NCBI RefSeq assembly: GCF_041260155.1
Contig: NC_091935.1
Location: forward strand, 7,741,501-7,805,500
Source of the DNA: Ptychodera flava
Lineage: Eukaryota; Hemichordata; Enteropneusta; Ptychoderidae
Direction: 5' to 3'
DNA length: 64,000 nt
The notes under the pieces are model-generated. The model was given only the letters and a program-made list of their open reading frames with translations. It was not told the DNA's origin and ran no database searches. The translations under genes were made by a program, and so were the position numbers. Shown here piece by piece: positions 48,373-60,631 of the stretch; the first letter of the stretch is position 1; each line of letters starts with the position of its first letter.

Positions 48373-48563
48373 TCACGAGTAAACAATGTGCTTCTCTATG
48401 AGCGAAACAAGGTCTTTTCGGTCTAGGGATGGTCGTTGAAGGACTTCAATCAGCTCTTTGATTGTTACAGGGCATCTTGTTGACCAGTAGTGCAGCACTT
48501 CACCGCAAGGATTTCTGCTGCTCGAGAACACTCGAACTTCTTCCATCGAACAGCCAATTTCAG
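48373..48563 (-). CDS. Unit 3 exon 3: C-terminal half of death domain
   Basis: 191 nt, acceptor AATTCAG, terminal stop at 48373-48375. The split codon gives Ala, then EIGCSMEEVRVF, NPCGEVLHYWST, TIKELIEVLQRPSLDRKDLV, and it ends IEKHIVYS. An ATG in the intron extends the frame upstream by chance (MTLLAFFILLCNS), but the conserved splice site and the phase match to exon 2 show the true start. Confidence 0.9.
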
Positions 48564-49037
48564 CTGAATTACACAACAAAATGAAAAAGGCGAGAAGCGT
48601 CATTCAAGATAACAATATAAGATATCAAGTCCGCCTTTGAAACATCGTCACCTTCAGATAAGCCAAATACATCTTGTCGCCCGCAACATTTATAGAACTT
48701 AGGGCTGGCTAAATCTACAACAAAAATTCAGAGGGCGGGAGAAAATGGAAACTCTACTCTTTCATATTGAAAGCCTTTGTCAAGCATCCGCAACAGGGCA
48801 GCATTTGATTTATTAAGCATCAACCCAGACCCAGGCAGGTGCACACGATATTATGTACAATGCGCGACATGAAGAACAAGCGGCTGGGTGAGTTCTATAT
48901 ATAATAATACCAAAATCTCGTGTTTATCCGCCTGTGAAGGGGTATTGCTATTCAGAGCTCCATTTTATAGTAAAAATCACCAATAAATGTAGTGACAAGC
49001 TAATATTGACATTTCAACATATTTACAAAGTGCTTAC

Positions 49038-49182
49038 CGGCTAAATCTCTCCAATCACCAGCGACAACACTCTCAACATTCAAATTGTTACATATTTTCT
49101 TATGCAGCGTTGGTGGCATATCAATGACTTTTCCATCTGGATGCATCACTGCGACAATCGTATCATGTGTCCCGGTTCTCGG
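49038..49182 (-). CDS. Unit 3 exon 2: linker and first half of death domain
   Basis: 145 nt from acceptor TTTCCAG to donor GTAAGC. Encodes PRTGTHDTIVAV, MHPDGKVIDMPPTLHKK, LNVESVVAGDWRDLA plus one base. Nearly identical to unit 1 from MHPDGK onward. Confidence 0.9.
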
Positions 49183-49596
49183 CTGGAAACATACAAATAG
49201 AATCATTACACACACAACTTCTTAATGACAATGCCCATTTAAGTATTTGACATGTTCTTAACAAAAAATAATGTGATTTATGGTATTTAATTTTGATTGA
49301 GTTTCCATTGATGCACATATTGCTATCGGTAAGTCTCATACATGAAATCTGACAGAGGTTCTTCCATAACAACCATTCTATCTGGAGATTTCTTTACAGT
49401 TGATTTCTATCCACTACATAGTTGAGACAAGACCTTAGTCAGCGTACTAGTCATTTTCGCGTTTACAAATTTGTAGGAACATTTGGTATGAAAGCCTTTA
49501 TAGTAAAGTGGCCCTGATAAAAGTTATCACTACTTGATGTTTATTAAAAGTCTGCCGAACAAGTAATACAATTGATACAAAGTTAATTGTGAATAA

Positions 49597-49636
<40 letters not shown>
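49597..49636. repeat. (ATG)n microsatellite in unit 3 intron 1
   Basis: About 13 repeats where the unit 1 intron has only ATTATGATGAG (about 5057), flanked on the right by the shared AGTAAGTG(C/A)ATTGATAAAC. Confidence 0.95.
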
Positions 49637-49637
<1 letters not shown>

Positions 49638-49757
49638 GTAAGTGAATTGATAAACATTCACTAAAATGCGAATTTTGGTTAAAGGTTATGACTTTCGAAG
49701 CGTAATTTTTGCAGACTGTCTTCGGAAGTACACTACTATAATGTAAGGATTATTAGA

Positions 49758-50165
49758 GGTTATTATCCAATATCGCCTGTTCCTGTGTCGTATCAGCATG
49801 AGTGTCATTTGTGCCGCATCAGACACGAGACGAAGTCGAGTGTCTGATGCAGCACAAACACTTTAACAGAAAAACCATGGGAAAACATTACAAGACTCAA
49901 CATGTTTTTTTCCGTATTTAACAACCCGAAATATCCATTTTACTCAAAGCTCTTCAATGTTTTATGCCGGCGACAACGCTTCGCAGGCGGAAAGCGGCAG
50001 CCATTTTGCTTGTTTACGCTGTTTACCATCAAAGTGCAAATGTAGTACGGGAACACTCAAAAACCGATGACGTTTATCGTGCATATCTCGACGTTTACTG
50101 TGAAATATTACGGCTGATATTTTACGGTAAACGTCACTAGGATAAGGCAATATGGGCATGGGTAT
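49758..50165. mobile_element. Palindrome plus TIR-element composite in unit 3 intron 1
   Basis: GGTTATTATCCAATATCGCC starts one palindrome arm and centre (to 49859). It is followed directly by a truncated TIR element that ends ATGGGCATGGGTAT. Composite copies are at 21468-22434 (inverted) and 56147-57038. Unit 1 intron 1 provides the empty site: GTAAGGATTAT at 5164-5174 is followed within a few bases by CATAACATAA, whereas unit 3 has the element in between. Confidence 0.8.
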
Positions 50166-50665
50166 TTTCATAACATAACGGATGAGGGGCATTGATGCTG
50201 GAGAGACTATATTCAACGTAATTTTTCAGCAGACGATTATTTCACAAATATTAGCGTTGTGTTACTTTGGCATGCTCACTTGTGAGATTTATTTCTGAAT
50301 AATGTATCATTTTATACAGCATAAGGTTATCATTGTTCCACTTTTTTGTACGGTGGGCGAAAGGTTATCACTATCCCATTTGATAAGCTATTGACCGACG
50401 CGATATAGATAACCTTCGTTCAAGTGATAAGCATAAATAGAGGGCAATATAGTAGGCCAATTTACACGGCGTCAATGAATAGGGACCCTAGGGTTTCAAA
50501 CTAACTAATAGGCTACCTTTAGGACACAGTAAAGATGAAAACATTTCAGTTCGTGCATTTTACTGTACTTGGCACACGGTAGTATATATGAGAAAATATC
50601 GAACAAAAATGTCCTACAAGGGAGGTGGTACCTGTGCCAGAGAATTGTCAAAGTATATCACTTAC

Positions 50666-53539
50666 GGTATTTCGGCTCTTGAAAACCTCCATCACGTAAT
50701 TTTGACTTTCACAAAGAAAGTTAAATGAACCAGTTTCCCGCAATTTACAATCTGGTTGACTTGCCAATTCAACAATATGAAGCTTCCTTTCGTTTTCTGA
50801 ATATGTGTGATGTTGATTTGGACACAATACGCCAAATTTGAACTTAAGATATTTAAAATCTCGCCGTCGAATAGTTTTTACGTGATCTATCAGCCAGGTT
50901 ATGCACTTTCTTGAATCAGTGCCTATGGGTCTTTGAACTGTGACTTTTATCAGATTCTGTTGAGGCAAGTGATGTTTAAGTTCGAGTTTAACAAGTAGCT
51001 CAGAGTCTACAATAAATTTGCCCACGTCTCTGAAAACCTCTCGCTTTCTTGACTGATCTCTCACTTGATCTTCATTCAAACACCTTGCCAGAAGTCGGGA
51101 AAAGACAGCGTCGGGTCGCAAATAGCCGAAGTCAAAGTAATACGTCTCTTCATCTTCACTGGAAATCCACCAATCTTCTAGCACGGTATCCGAATCACCC
51201 TCTTTCATGATTGAATAATGTGGCATTAGACATGGTACGCTGAACAGTTTATCAGTGGTTTCTGTTGGCTGCTGAAGTATGGGACATATTAGGTCATAAG
51301 CAGTTAACAGTGAAATGATCACATTCATTGGCACATTAAACGGTTTAATTATGTGTTTGATAAGAGAACTGTGGAGAACTCCGTGTTGTTCTAACTTCAG
51401 CCAGTACGGTGAAACCTTCTGCGATCTTTTATCACGAGGTGGAATATTCATCAGTACTTTCATTATGTCAACGAGGAGCTGCGGATCAAAAACAACGTAT
51501 TGTTCCAGTACAGGGTCATCTGGTTGGTATATTATCTCGCCAGCCCGGTGGAAGAAACTGAGGAGATCTTGAATACCATCTTCACTAGTAATTCCGCATT
51601 TTTTTGATGCATCTTGACCCACATCAGTATAGGACGAGATGATTTGAGATAAATATCGGCTCTTGTCTTTGTTCCTCTTATTCAGTATCAGCTTGTAGAA
51701 ATTTAAGTACTTGATGGGATATTCCCTGGTCATATACTCTGCTTCATGGATTATGGAGCTGATTAAAGTTTTCATTCTAGACATCTCAGTATCGTTAACT
51801 ACAGAATTTTCCACCATGAACACCAGACGCCTATTTGGATTTACTTTTAAACGGTCACAGAAATTAGCATAAAGTTTTTCAGATAGATACTGATCTATGT
51901 CCTCTTGATCTGACAGTCCAACACTGTCTCTGTGCGTTCCAACAAGGAAGATGACAGAATCTTTATCTTTTGCGTGGATGGAAATTGAGTTGAACCAAAA
52001 AAGAATCCGGTTGAGTTGTTTGTATTTATCTTGAGTAGCTTCCTTGAGATTAAACACTAGAAGATAGATAGCATGGCTGGCGAGAAACACATGGTGAGTA
52101 CAGTAATACAGGTCATCACCTGCAAAATCCCAAAGGCTTAGCCTCGTCGGAAGATGTGTTAAACCTCTTTTCTGTTCCCTAAAAGCATCCCTGATATCGA
52201 TAACGGGAAATGTTTGAGATTTTACTTTCCAATACCCGCACATTTCAATTATGGGATGAGTTAAAACTGACAGGAAAACCAGAAAAGTCGGAGAGAAAAT
52301 GCTTGTAAGATTGAATGTCCAGCCCATAAAATATCCTGCTACCAAACCCATGAGTGTGCCAATTCCTTTATAAGTAAAATAATTAACATTTAATTTGGCG
52401 TCGATTTCTCTTCCGATGAACTCCCCGGTCGATTTTCCAAAGAATAAGAGTATACTTCCGAGTAAAGAAAGAATAACATCCGGCTCAGGGATTGCTATTG
52501 AAAGAAGAACACTCATTGCAAGCAAACTCAACATTAAAAATGTTGAATCAGTAGTAGTTTTAGATGGTAATCGTCCTAATATGAGAGTCCAGGAGCGCAG
52601 TAGAAGAAGTGCTGTCACATGGCCGGGGTTAATTGGTGCCTTTGCGAGAAATGTTGAGACACCTTTTGTGAAATCGAACACCATCATTTGGTCTTTCCGT
52701 ATCGCCCATTCGGGCGGATGGAGCAGGCACAGGCCAAAGGCCAGTCCAGTTCGAAAACCACAACCAAAGAGAACTCCTAAGACAAAGCCTATACTGAGAA
52801 AAAGTATCATAAACGTGAAATAACTTAGGATTGGTATATTTGTAAAAAATGTTTTGCAAAACAGGAAGACTGCATCAACGGTAAGATAGCATCGGATGAA
52901 ATGTTCCATGAATAACACAAGAGCAACCCCTGTACCAAAGCGATAGGCGTCAGTAAGAAAATCGAGCCCAGCGATTGTCATTCCTAGGAACAGGAACCAC
53001 TCAACTGGAGCAAAGCCGTTGCTAAAGATATTACATAGTGGTATGATGCACAAAAGCTGAACACTTAAATAAAGTCTGATTATGTAAATGGCATCTTCAC
53101 AGTATTTTGCTACCGTTGCTTTCAGTGAAGAACGCTTGTAATCGCTACTTAAGGACCTTTTCCCTATTTTTCTTTTCTCACTTGTGCATTTTTGGGCTGT
53201 AAGCCAGGCAGACGCCAATTCACAATAATTGTGCCTGTTGTCTTTACTGATATGCCATGTGCTATCTACTTCCGTGGATTCATGCATTCGTGTCTCGATT
53301 CCCTCAGTGCTTGCTTCATTCTCTCGAAAGGTTTCTCCCGTCAAAGCACGTCGGAGGCTTGTCTTGCCAACACGAGCGTCGCCCAAAAAAATAACTTTGC
53401 TTCTGTTAAATGGAAGCCTTCCTCGTTCTCTTGCTTCTGCATACTCTTCCTGAATTTCTTGATCGTTGCAAAGAACCCCGAGATTGTAGCTGCGATATGT
53501 CGAAAATCCTGACAACCATCTCTGGAATTGGCTTGCCAT
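50666..53539 (-). CDS. Unit 3 exon 1: Roc GTPase split by membrane domain, plus COR
   Basis: A 958-codon exon starting MASQFQRWLS (AAGCATGG context, same as unit 1). P-loop GDARVGKT at 53-60, STEGIETRM switch I, basic linker EKRKIGKR, about 8-10 hydrophobic segments between about 149 and 431. DFAGD (then DLYYCTHH) lies at 471-475, GTHRD G4 near 535, and COR motifs YVVFDPQLLVDIMKVLM and WWISSEDEE follow. Donor GTAAGT after SRNT, phase 0. With exons 2-3 the product is about 1069 residues. It is most similar to unit 1 throughout, including introns and flanks, so these two separated later than unit 2. The exon is intact without a frameshift over 2.87 kb, consistent with selection. Start choice rests on conservation; a non-coding first exon cannot be excluded. 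Confidence 0.92.
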
Positions 53540-53639
53540 GCTTGGTCAGATATACACATGTACTACGTTGCTTGATCTGATGATGGCAATCAAAGAAAGA
53601 ATGCATCAAGTTGTTACATCATTCAATTATATTTAGGTT

Positions 53640-55230
53640 TGCTAGTGAAAGGGGGCTGTACTATTGTGTAGTACTTTGCACTCTTTCATGAATTAAACTC
53701 AATAATGGGAAAATTTCGCAAAGGAACATAAAATCACTGTTATTTTTGATCAAAAATTTAAAACGGCAATCAACACGTTACTTTCCCACTGATCTTCTTT
53801 ATGAATTTAGTTAAGTCTGACACGATATTTCGTTGGTGGCATCAGATGCTGATCGGATAAAACACGTGTCCGCAGCCCTCCCTATCGGAGATTTCCGTGT
53901 GACTACCAAAAATAAAGCGCACTATTTTCTAGTGTTGCGATTCTCTTGAATGCTAGAGGGAAGTTTGATGTTGAGACCTTGTTCACGCATAAAAGTATGG
54001 GCAAAGAAAGGTACGCGTCTGGCCCTGCTTAACATTGAGACTGTATACAAAAATATAGTGAAATAGCGCTTATTTATCAAGTTTTAACGTTCTTTTTTTC
54101 TTGAAATGATTGAGGTTTGCGCTACCAATCCTGGTGGAGACCGTGCAGTTGCCGAGTGGTTTGGGTACGAGTAACTTCACTTGTGTCAACTTTCGCGCGC
54201 GTTGGAAAATCCCTTGACCGAAGAAAACAATATGAGACTTGTAAAGGTGATGTAAAGGTAACTGATTCTTTGCAGTGCCAAGCTTATCTACCTTTCGTCG
54301 TCGATCGATTGCCAGATACATCACAGGGAGCCAGCCATAGCAAAACACTAGTGCATGAAACATAGACTTGTTGAGCCACAAGTTTTTTGTTAACATGAAT
54401 AGACTTGTTGCGAAATTCTAACGCAAATTGCACGATGTTTCAGATTATACATAGAGATAGCTGTTTCATATGGCTTGTTTTAGGGAATGAAATGCAAGTC
54501 TATTGATTATGTGCGTAAAATGCTAGCTAGCTTGCTTTGTCATAGTGACGATACAAATACATAAAATTTATTTATATTTATTTTCATGTGAAACTGAGTC
54601 ATCGGTCGTTTCGATGATGTGATGCTTATTACGGTTTATCGTTAACAAAAAATGTTTACCAAATCAATAAACATTGCCCACAGACTTGATATATTGCTAC
54701 ATGTTTACACTTGTATCATTAGTTTCCTCTACGCTGAACTTTTTACTTGTACAGGGAAGAATTCGTTCTAAATTTACTCTAATGAAATTTACTGCAACCA
54801 CGCGCTTCCGCTTCAGTTTTACGATAAGATTTCTGAAGCATTGATCCTGACATGTCTACTTGATCAAACATTTCTCGGCTCGCAAGGAACAAACATTATT
54901 TAATGTTGTCAAGGGCCAAACTTCCATATGAAAAGGAAACGGTGCTCTTTACTTGATTAAGGTGTCTAGATACCTTATACACACTTTTACAGATTCTTTT
55001 CTCAGTTATAGAAGTCCAAAACCCCGATAAAGTATATAGTTTCTGAAAACCCTGATATTGGGAAATCTGACCGTGCACAATACGTATTCACAATTTACAT
55101 AACGTTTATAACTGGGAAAAAAATAAACATCTAAAAGTACCTTTAAGGTATGTAGCTACTTTAAACACCAAGCTCCTGTGACACAGACCGCGCCTATGGA
55201 TTGTGCTATCCAAGATTTACTCTTATTCCA
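53640..55230. repeat. Upstream flank of unit 3
   Basis: Paralogous to 8640-10483. It should contain the unit 3 promoter. Conserved islands such as CCGAGTGGTTTGGGTACGAG at about 54155 and TTTCGATGATGTGATGCTTA at about 54610 are candidates for regulatory sequence, since the DNA between them has diverged more. Confidence 0.55.
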
Positions 55231-55233
55231 TAA

Positions 55234-55304
55234 TATACATACATACGTACATACATACGTACATACATACATACATACATACATACATACATACATACAT
55301 ACAT

Positions 55305-55355
<51 letters not shown>

Positions 55356-55462
55356 TACGACATACATACATACATACATACATACATACATACATACATA
55401 CATACATACATACATACATACATACATACATACATACATACATACATACATACATACATACA
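55234..55462. repeat. Large (CATA)n/(GACA)n/(CATA)n microsatellite
   Basis: About 230 bp. Tetranucleotide runs in three blocks produce long spurious frames in all six frames (HTYI and VCMY repeats). It marks the right end of homology between the unit 1 and unit 3 upstream flanks. Confidence 0.95.
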
Positions 55463-55574
55463 ACATGCAGGCATGCATGCATGCATACAAGCTGGCAGGC
55501 AGGCACAGACAGACAGACACAGTGAGACATACATACAAAATGGCAATACGAGAACAAGACACGCTGTCTTAAAT

Positions 55575-56060
55575 GATGAGTTGCCAACACTGCCTGGCGC
55601 AATTATCGTCTGCAATATCGACCATAATATAGGTCAATAACAAAGAAATCTATTTGTCAAAAGTTGAAACATCGTCTGGAAAGATGTCATGATTGATCAA
55701 AATGACACCGCATTTCCACACTCTTTAGAGTACAAAGTCTTTCCCGCAATAACTATTGCATAGTGTCCTAAAAGACCGAGTTCCGTTTATGTATTTGTGA
55801 GAAAGCCAGTGGAACTTTTTAAATACTGTGCTTACTTTCAAGTACAAACAAACGTCCTTAAGGACCTGATCTGATCTTGTTAGAAATCTCGTGGCATTTT
55901 AAAAAATACTCTACCTACCTTCTAGTACTAAAGAGCGTCCAGAAAGCCCTGTCTCTGAATTTTTGAGAAGTTTTTGATCAGTTGATGTCAGACGACCTCA
56001 GTTTGACCTGTTTGGGAAGCAGAAGTGATATAAAATTTACTTTGCAACTTTTACGCTATA
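55575..56060. repeat. Foldback fragment and flank-repeat relatives
   Basis: 55575-55690 is a partial copy of the foldback at 1155-1490. 55740-56060 carries CCTAAAAGACCGAGTTCC, CTACCT(A)CCTTCTAGTAC and GATGTCAGACGACCTCAGTT, matching 15700-16000. Confidence 0.6.
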
Positions 56061-56146
56061 TCGGCCCAGCTACACTATTTGTTTAGTTGTTCTATGTCTA
56101 TGCCAGTCACAGTAAACGTATCCTGATAGGCGTGAAAAAACTTTGA

Positions 56147-57038
56147 GGTTCTTACCCAATATCCCTTGTTCCTGTGACGTGTCGTCATGGTTGTCATTTG
56201 TGCTGCGTTAGGCGTCGAGTGTCTGAGGCTGCACAAATGACACGAATGCTGATACGACGCAAAGAACTGGCGATTTTGGGTTATAGCCGATTATCATATA
56301 CCCATGCACAGAATTTTAGAAATGACAGGAAAAGCCCTGAATTTTTCGACTCTACTTTAATTCAGCCACGCGCATAAATATGGGAACACTTGTGTAAACA
56401 GGCTTCATTCATAAACTATTCACGAGCAGAAGTCAACAACACACGCAACCAATCCTCCATGTCTCAATGAACACCACGAGAAAAGAAACTGAGACTCAAA
56501 AATTGTCACACGGGAAGAACTTTTTGTGATGCCATAAGTAATTACAATCGTAACCGATTGAAAACTTTCCACTGCTTTTCGATCGCATTCGATCGTCGTA
56601 CGGAGCGGAGAGAGGTGGCTATTTTGTTTAATTACACAGTGACTGAGAGTTAGACTCACTGACTTGACTGACAGAGCTAACAGTGCCGTGCCGTGCCGTG
56701 CCGTACCGTGCCGTGTTTGCTTCAGCTTGTCAACAATTACAAGAACTTTAATGGAAAAACAACAGGAAAACATTGCAAGATTCAACATGTTATAACCGTT
56801 TTTAGCTACCCAAAGTATTCTTATTCCTTAAAGCCCTTCAAATTTTATGTCAGTGACATCGCATCGTAGGTGGAGAGCGGCAGCCATTTTGTTTCCTTTA
56901 GTTGCAAAAGTACTTCGGGAACACTCCAAAACTGATGACGTTTAATGTGCATATCTCGACCTTACCGGAACATATTACTGCTGATAATTTACGCTAAACG
57001 TCACCTGGATGGAGCAATATGGGGATGGGTATATGGTA
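56147..57038. mobile_element. Palindrome plus TIR-element composite, complete order
   Basis: Palindrome 56147-56283, then TATCATATACCCATGCACAG at 56292, and an end at GGGGATGGGTATATGGTA (57021-57038). The internal GGCAGCCATTTTGTTTCC block matches 21468-22278 inverted. A (CCGTG)n tract sits inside. No protein frame. Confidence 0.75.
56684..56715. repeat. (CCGTG)n pentanucleotide repeat
   Basis: Six units of GTGCC/CCGTG with one substitution, within the composite element. Confidence 0.85.
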
Positions 57039-58269
57039 ATACGATTTGATAGCATGCAAAGAGAGTTGCGCATACCATAGTAAAAACCAGAACCATGGAC
57101 TAGGATAGTGTAAAGTAGGATATTACATCACACGTGGACAATTAGGCCAGTCGTGTACCTTTAAACTGAAACCAGGGTAGCCAACAAGCTTATTTCAAGA
57201 AATTCAACAAAAAGAGTTTCTAGTCTTTTTTAATAGGTGTATGGCTTCGAAGCTATGCTTTAGAAGTTTGATATATCTAAATTTACAGGGTAATCTTCCT
57301 CGAGGATGCTTAAACGTTTACGTCGCCCCTATAATTGTCTTTTTGCGAAGTGTTTCATTCGGAGGAGGGCTATTCAAAGATGAAAAAAAGTTTTGCAACA
57401 AAACTACTGGCCCCACCCTCCTCTTCGAGCACGAGAAACTCTGTCGTTTGGCGGACATTGTTCTCAGATGGATGATATTTCAAGCTCAGGCCGGAATCAG
57501 GATTACAAATACAAGTCTTTGTTAGACTGCGTTAGGACTTTACATAGACCCTAAGGATGGTGGCGTTTTAAAAAATCATGTTCCCCACTTCAAGAACAAA
57601 TAAGCTTCCTGAAAGACCGAGTTCCCTTTATCTATTTATGAGAAACTTCATGGCATCATTAAAATACTGTGCTCACTTTCCAGTACAAATAAACGTCCCG
57701 CAGAACCCGCATTTTAAAAATAACGTACCTACCTTCCAGTAAAAAGGGCGTCTAGAAAGACCTGTCTCTGAATTTGTGAGAAGGCTTTGATCACTTGATG
57801 TCAGACGACCTCAGTTTGACCTGACAGGGAAGCAGAAGTGATAAAGCGATAAAGATATCAAAACGTGGAGTCCTATTAAAATATAAATTTCAAATGTTTG
57901 ACCTACTTTATAAAGTCTACGTGATAGCGGCTGCATGATTGTGATACTATTGAGCGTTTTTATTGTGTACGGTTATACATTTTCATTTTTATACCGAAAA
58001 ACATATTAAAAGTACAGGTAGTGCTTGTCATTTCCAAGTGATTAATATTTTATCGTTTTTCCGTGATACAGGCTTAACTCTACAAGAAGCGATTGATTGA
58101 AACTGCGGCGTTGAATTGGCAAAAGGGGTATATTCCTTAACATGGTGCACATATTGAACCATAGACCCTAAGGGTCTATGATTTATTCGTGTATGTACCT
58201 TTCGAATTCAAACAACTTGCATGATTTTGTTTTCCACTGAACTTTATATTGCTCGGAACGATACACACA
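57039..58269. other. Intergenic flank repeats
   Basis: 57120-57230 matches 16160-16280. 57488-57850 matches 15541-15990 (GGCCGGAATCAGGATTACAA, CTGAAAGACCGAGTTCCC, GATGTCAGACGACCTCAGTT). The remainder is unassigned. The frame at 57241-57525 lacks any recognisable domain. Confidence 0.5.
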
Positions 58270-59026
58270 TACACTGGCTACAAATCTTGCTACTTTGCTA
58301 CACAATATTCTCAGATGCGTCCTATCTAGCTACCTACCTTCGTGCCTACCTACCAACCCATCCACCTGCATGCATGTAAACACAGACAGATAGACAGACA
58401 GACAGACAGATATCTAGACATCTAGACATACAGGACTGGCCAAGACTCACGAATGCTATTCGTCACCTACTTATTAGAACTTGAGTTTGCGTTACAAGCA
58501 ATGGAAACATGTACTCCACTGCAACTTGTATTTCATGATCCTGTAGAAATTGGTTTCAAGCAGAAGGAGGACATCATCTAAAAAACGACAACCGCTGGCG
58601 CAATTTTAAGAAGTTTCGAAAGGTTCTTGAACCAATTTCAATTACGGTATCATCATCTTCTCCGGAGTATCTGTCTTTCTCTAACATATCAATACCATTG
58701 ATTTTACAGTTTTCGAGCGAATTAAAATCTTTCTCTTTGTTTACCAGATCGCTGCTTGGTATTTCACATGATTGTATTTTAATAAGGTTTTGAATTTTGA
58801 CCGAAAATCACTTTTCACCGGTGCAAAAATACAAGCCTCTGCTGCCCCTGCATGATAAAGGAAATGCAACTTATCAGAAGACACAGTTACGCATTGCATT
58901 CGGTCCGGTATAGCGGCCCAGTAGTGAGGGGTTGATCCGGCTACTGCACAGTGATGCCGCTTTAAATATACTTTACCATATATTTAGGTTTAAAATATAC
59001 AAAGAGTAACAGTGAAAACACATAAG

Positions 59027-59075
<49 letters not shown>

Positions 59076-59077
59076 AT

Positions 59078-59135
<58 letters not shown>

Positions 59136-60440
59136 ACCAATTGACATAGAAAAATTCACAAACAGTTTTCTTTATATTTAAAAGGAAAATTTATTGCTCT
59201 TCTTTGGAATAATAAAGCTATATTACAAAATTAACCGATGCCTAGCTTCAACCGGAGGCTTGATTTACTAAGCTTAAGCCTGACATTGCACAATTACGGC
59301 AAGGCAAGCTCTATAACTTGCAAGGTCATGTGTGAAGCAAGGCAGTATTAGTAATCCTATTATGATGATTATTCAAGAGAATAGGAACTTGCTGAAAAGC
59401 AATTCAAAAACAATCCAAAACTGTTTTTGTAAACTAAAACAAGACTTGGCGGTGTTTAAAAAAAACCCCCAATTTATTCCTCGGTGTTATACGGAAAACA
59501 AACCTTCTTCCGGTTTTCAAATTTCAGACTACTTCTTCTTGCAAAATAGTGGCCCAACCCGGCCATAATAACTAACAGAACACTTAATAGTAATACATAT
59601 AACACATATACAGGTCGTGATGACAAGTTACAGCCCGGTACTTCAACATGATTGAGGAAATAGACATAGCTTGACTAACGCAGCCCAACTTTCCCTACAC
59701 TTGCTAAAATTTGTTGTTGTTCGAAAGTCATGTTATCCGTTCAAACCTCCTTTGGCGATCTATTACCCTCAAAGGAGAGCTGCTCTTACAGTTGATTACG
59801 ATTAAATACATTAGTATGAAAACGGCTAGCAGTCCTACCCTTCTCTTCCTATCAAGAAATCGATGTAGACCAGCTGCTGTGTTTACTCCTCGGCTAAATA
59901 GTCATCGAAAGGGCGACGTATCTAAGTCAATTTTAAATAAGAATGGCAGGAAAAATGAATAGTTTGTAAGAGTTCTTAATATTCCGTATACAAGCCTGCA
60001 TTTTAGAAATACTGTACCTACGATACATGTACTTTCCAATGCAAGTGCGTCTCCAGAAAGACTGGGTTTTTACTTTGTCTAAGGTTGTGCAATCAATATC
60101 AAAATGCCTTATCTGACCTTTCAAGGAAGCAGAAGTTATATTAAATGCACGTAGCATGTAGGAAAGTATCAAAATATCATGATTAACGTATCAAAATATC
60201 CTATCTGACCTTTCAAGGAAGCAGAAGTTATACTAAATGCACGTAGCATGTAGGCACATATCACATGAGACTGGCTAGGCTGTAGCATTTACTTAGCTTT
60301 TCTACTTCAACGCCTGCCATGGTGCACGCAACTCCAGTCAGCTCTTTTTGGTGTACAGTTTGACATGTTTTAAAGGGAAATGTGTTCCCCTGCAAATTAT
60401 TTCTTGCTTCCCTGACTACAACCAATGGTGACGTCATATA
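58270..60440. repeat. Segmental duplication, copy near unit 4
   Basis: Collinear with 43170-45950. The module part (59890-60260) has a local tandem duplication of the TGACCTTTCAAGGAAGCAGA block (about 60115 and 60208). A (CA)n(TA)n tract lies at 59028-59129. Confidence 0.7.
59028..59129. repeat. (CA)n(TA)n microsatellite
   Basis: Dinucleotide tract ending in GTATGTATACC. Confidence 0.95.
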
Positions 60441-60631
60441 CTGAATGAACGTTAAATTTATGAGGTTGTGCATTACAGGTTGATTCCAACCCGTGATGTT
60501 GTTTCTGCATCTTGTCCAATGTGTAGTTCTTTGATCAAGTTATGTTTTAAAATAACATCCCAAGAACTGTTATCAGACGCTGTTTTCGTAACACTTCAAG
60601 TGTATATACTGTATATTTAAATAATAACATT

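Noticed and set aside
55156..55640. Long open frames of 115-148 codons on both strands
   Set aside because: They translate the (CATA)n/(GACA)n microsatellite (HTYI and VCMY repeats) and have no non-repeat core.
56684..56715. (CCGTG)n as a telomere-like or regulatory repeat
   Set aside because: Short, single, and inside a mobile element; nothing else supports such a role.
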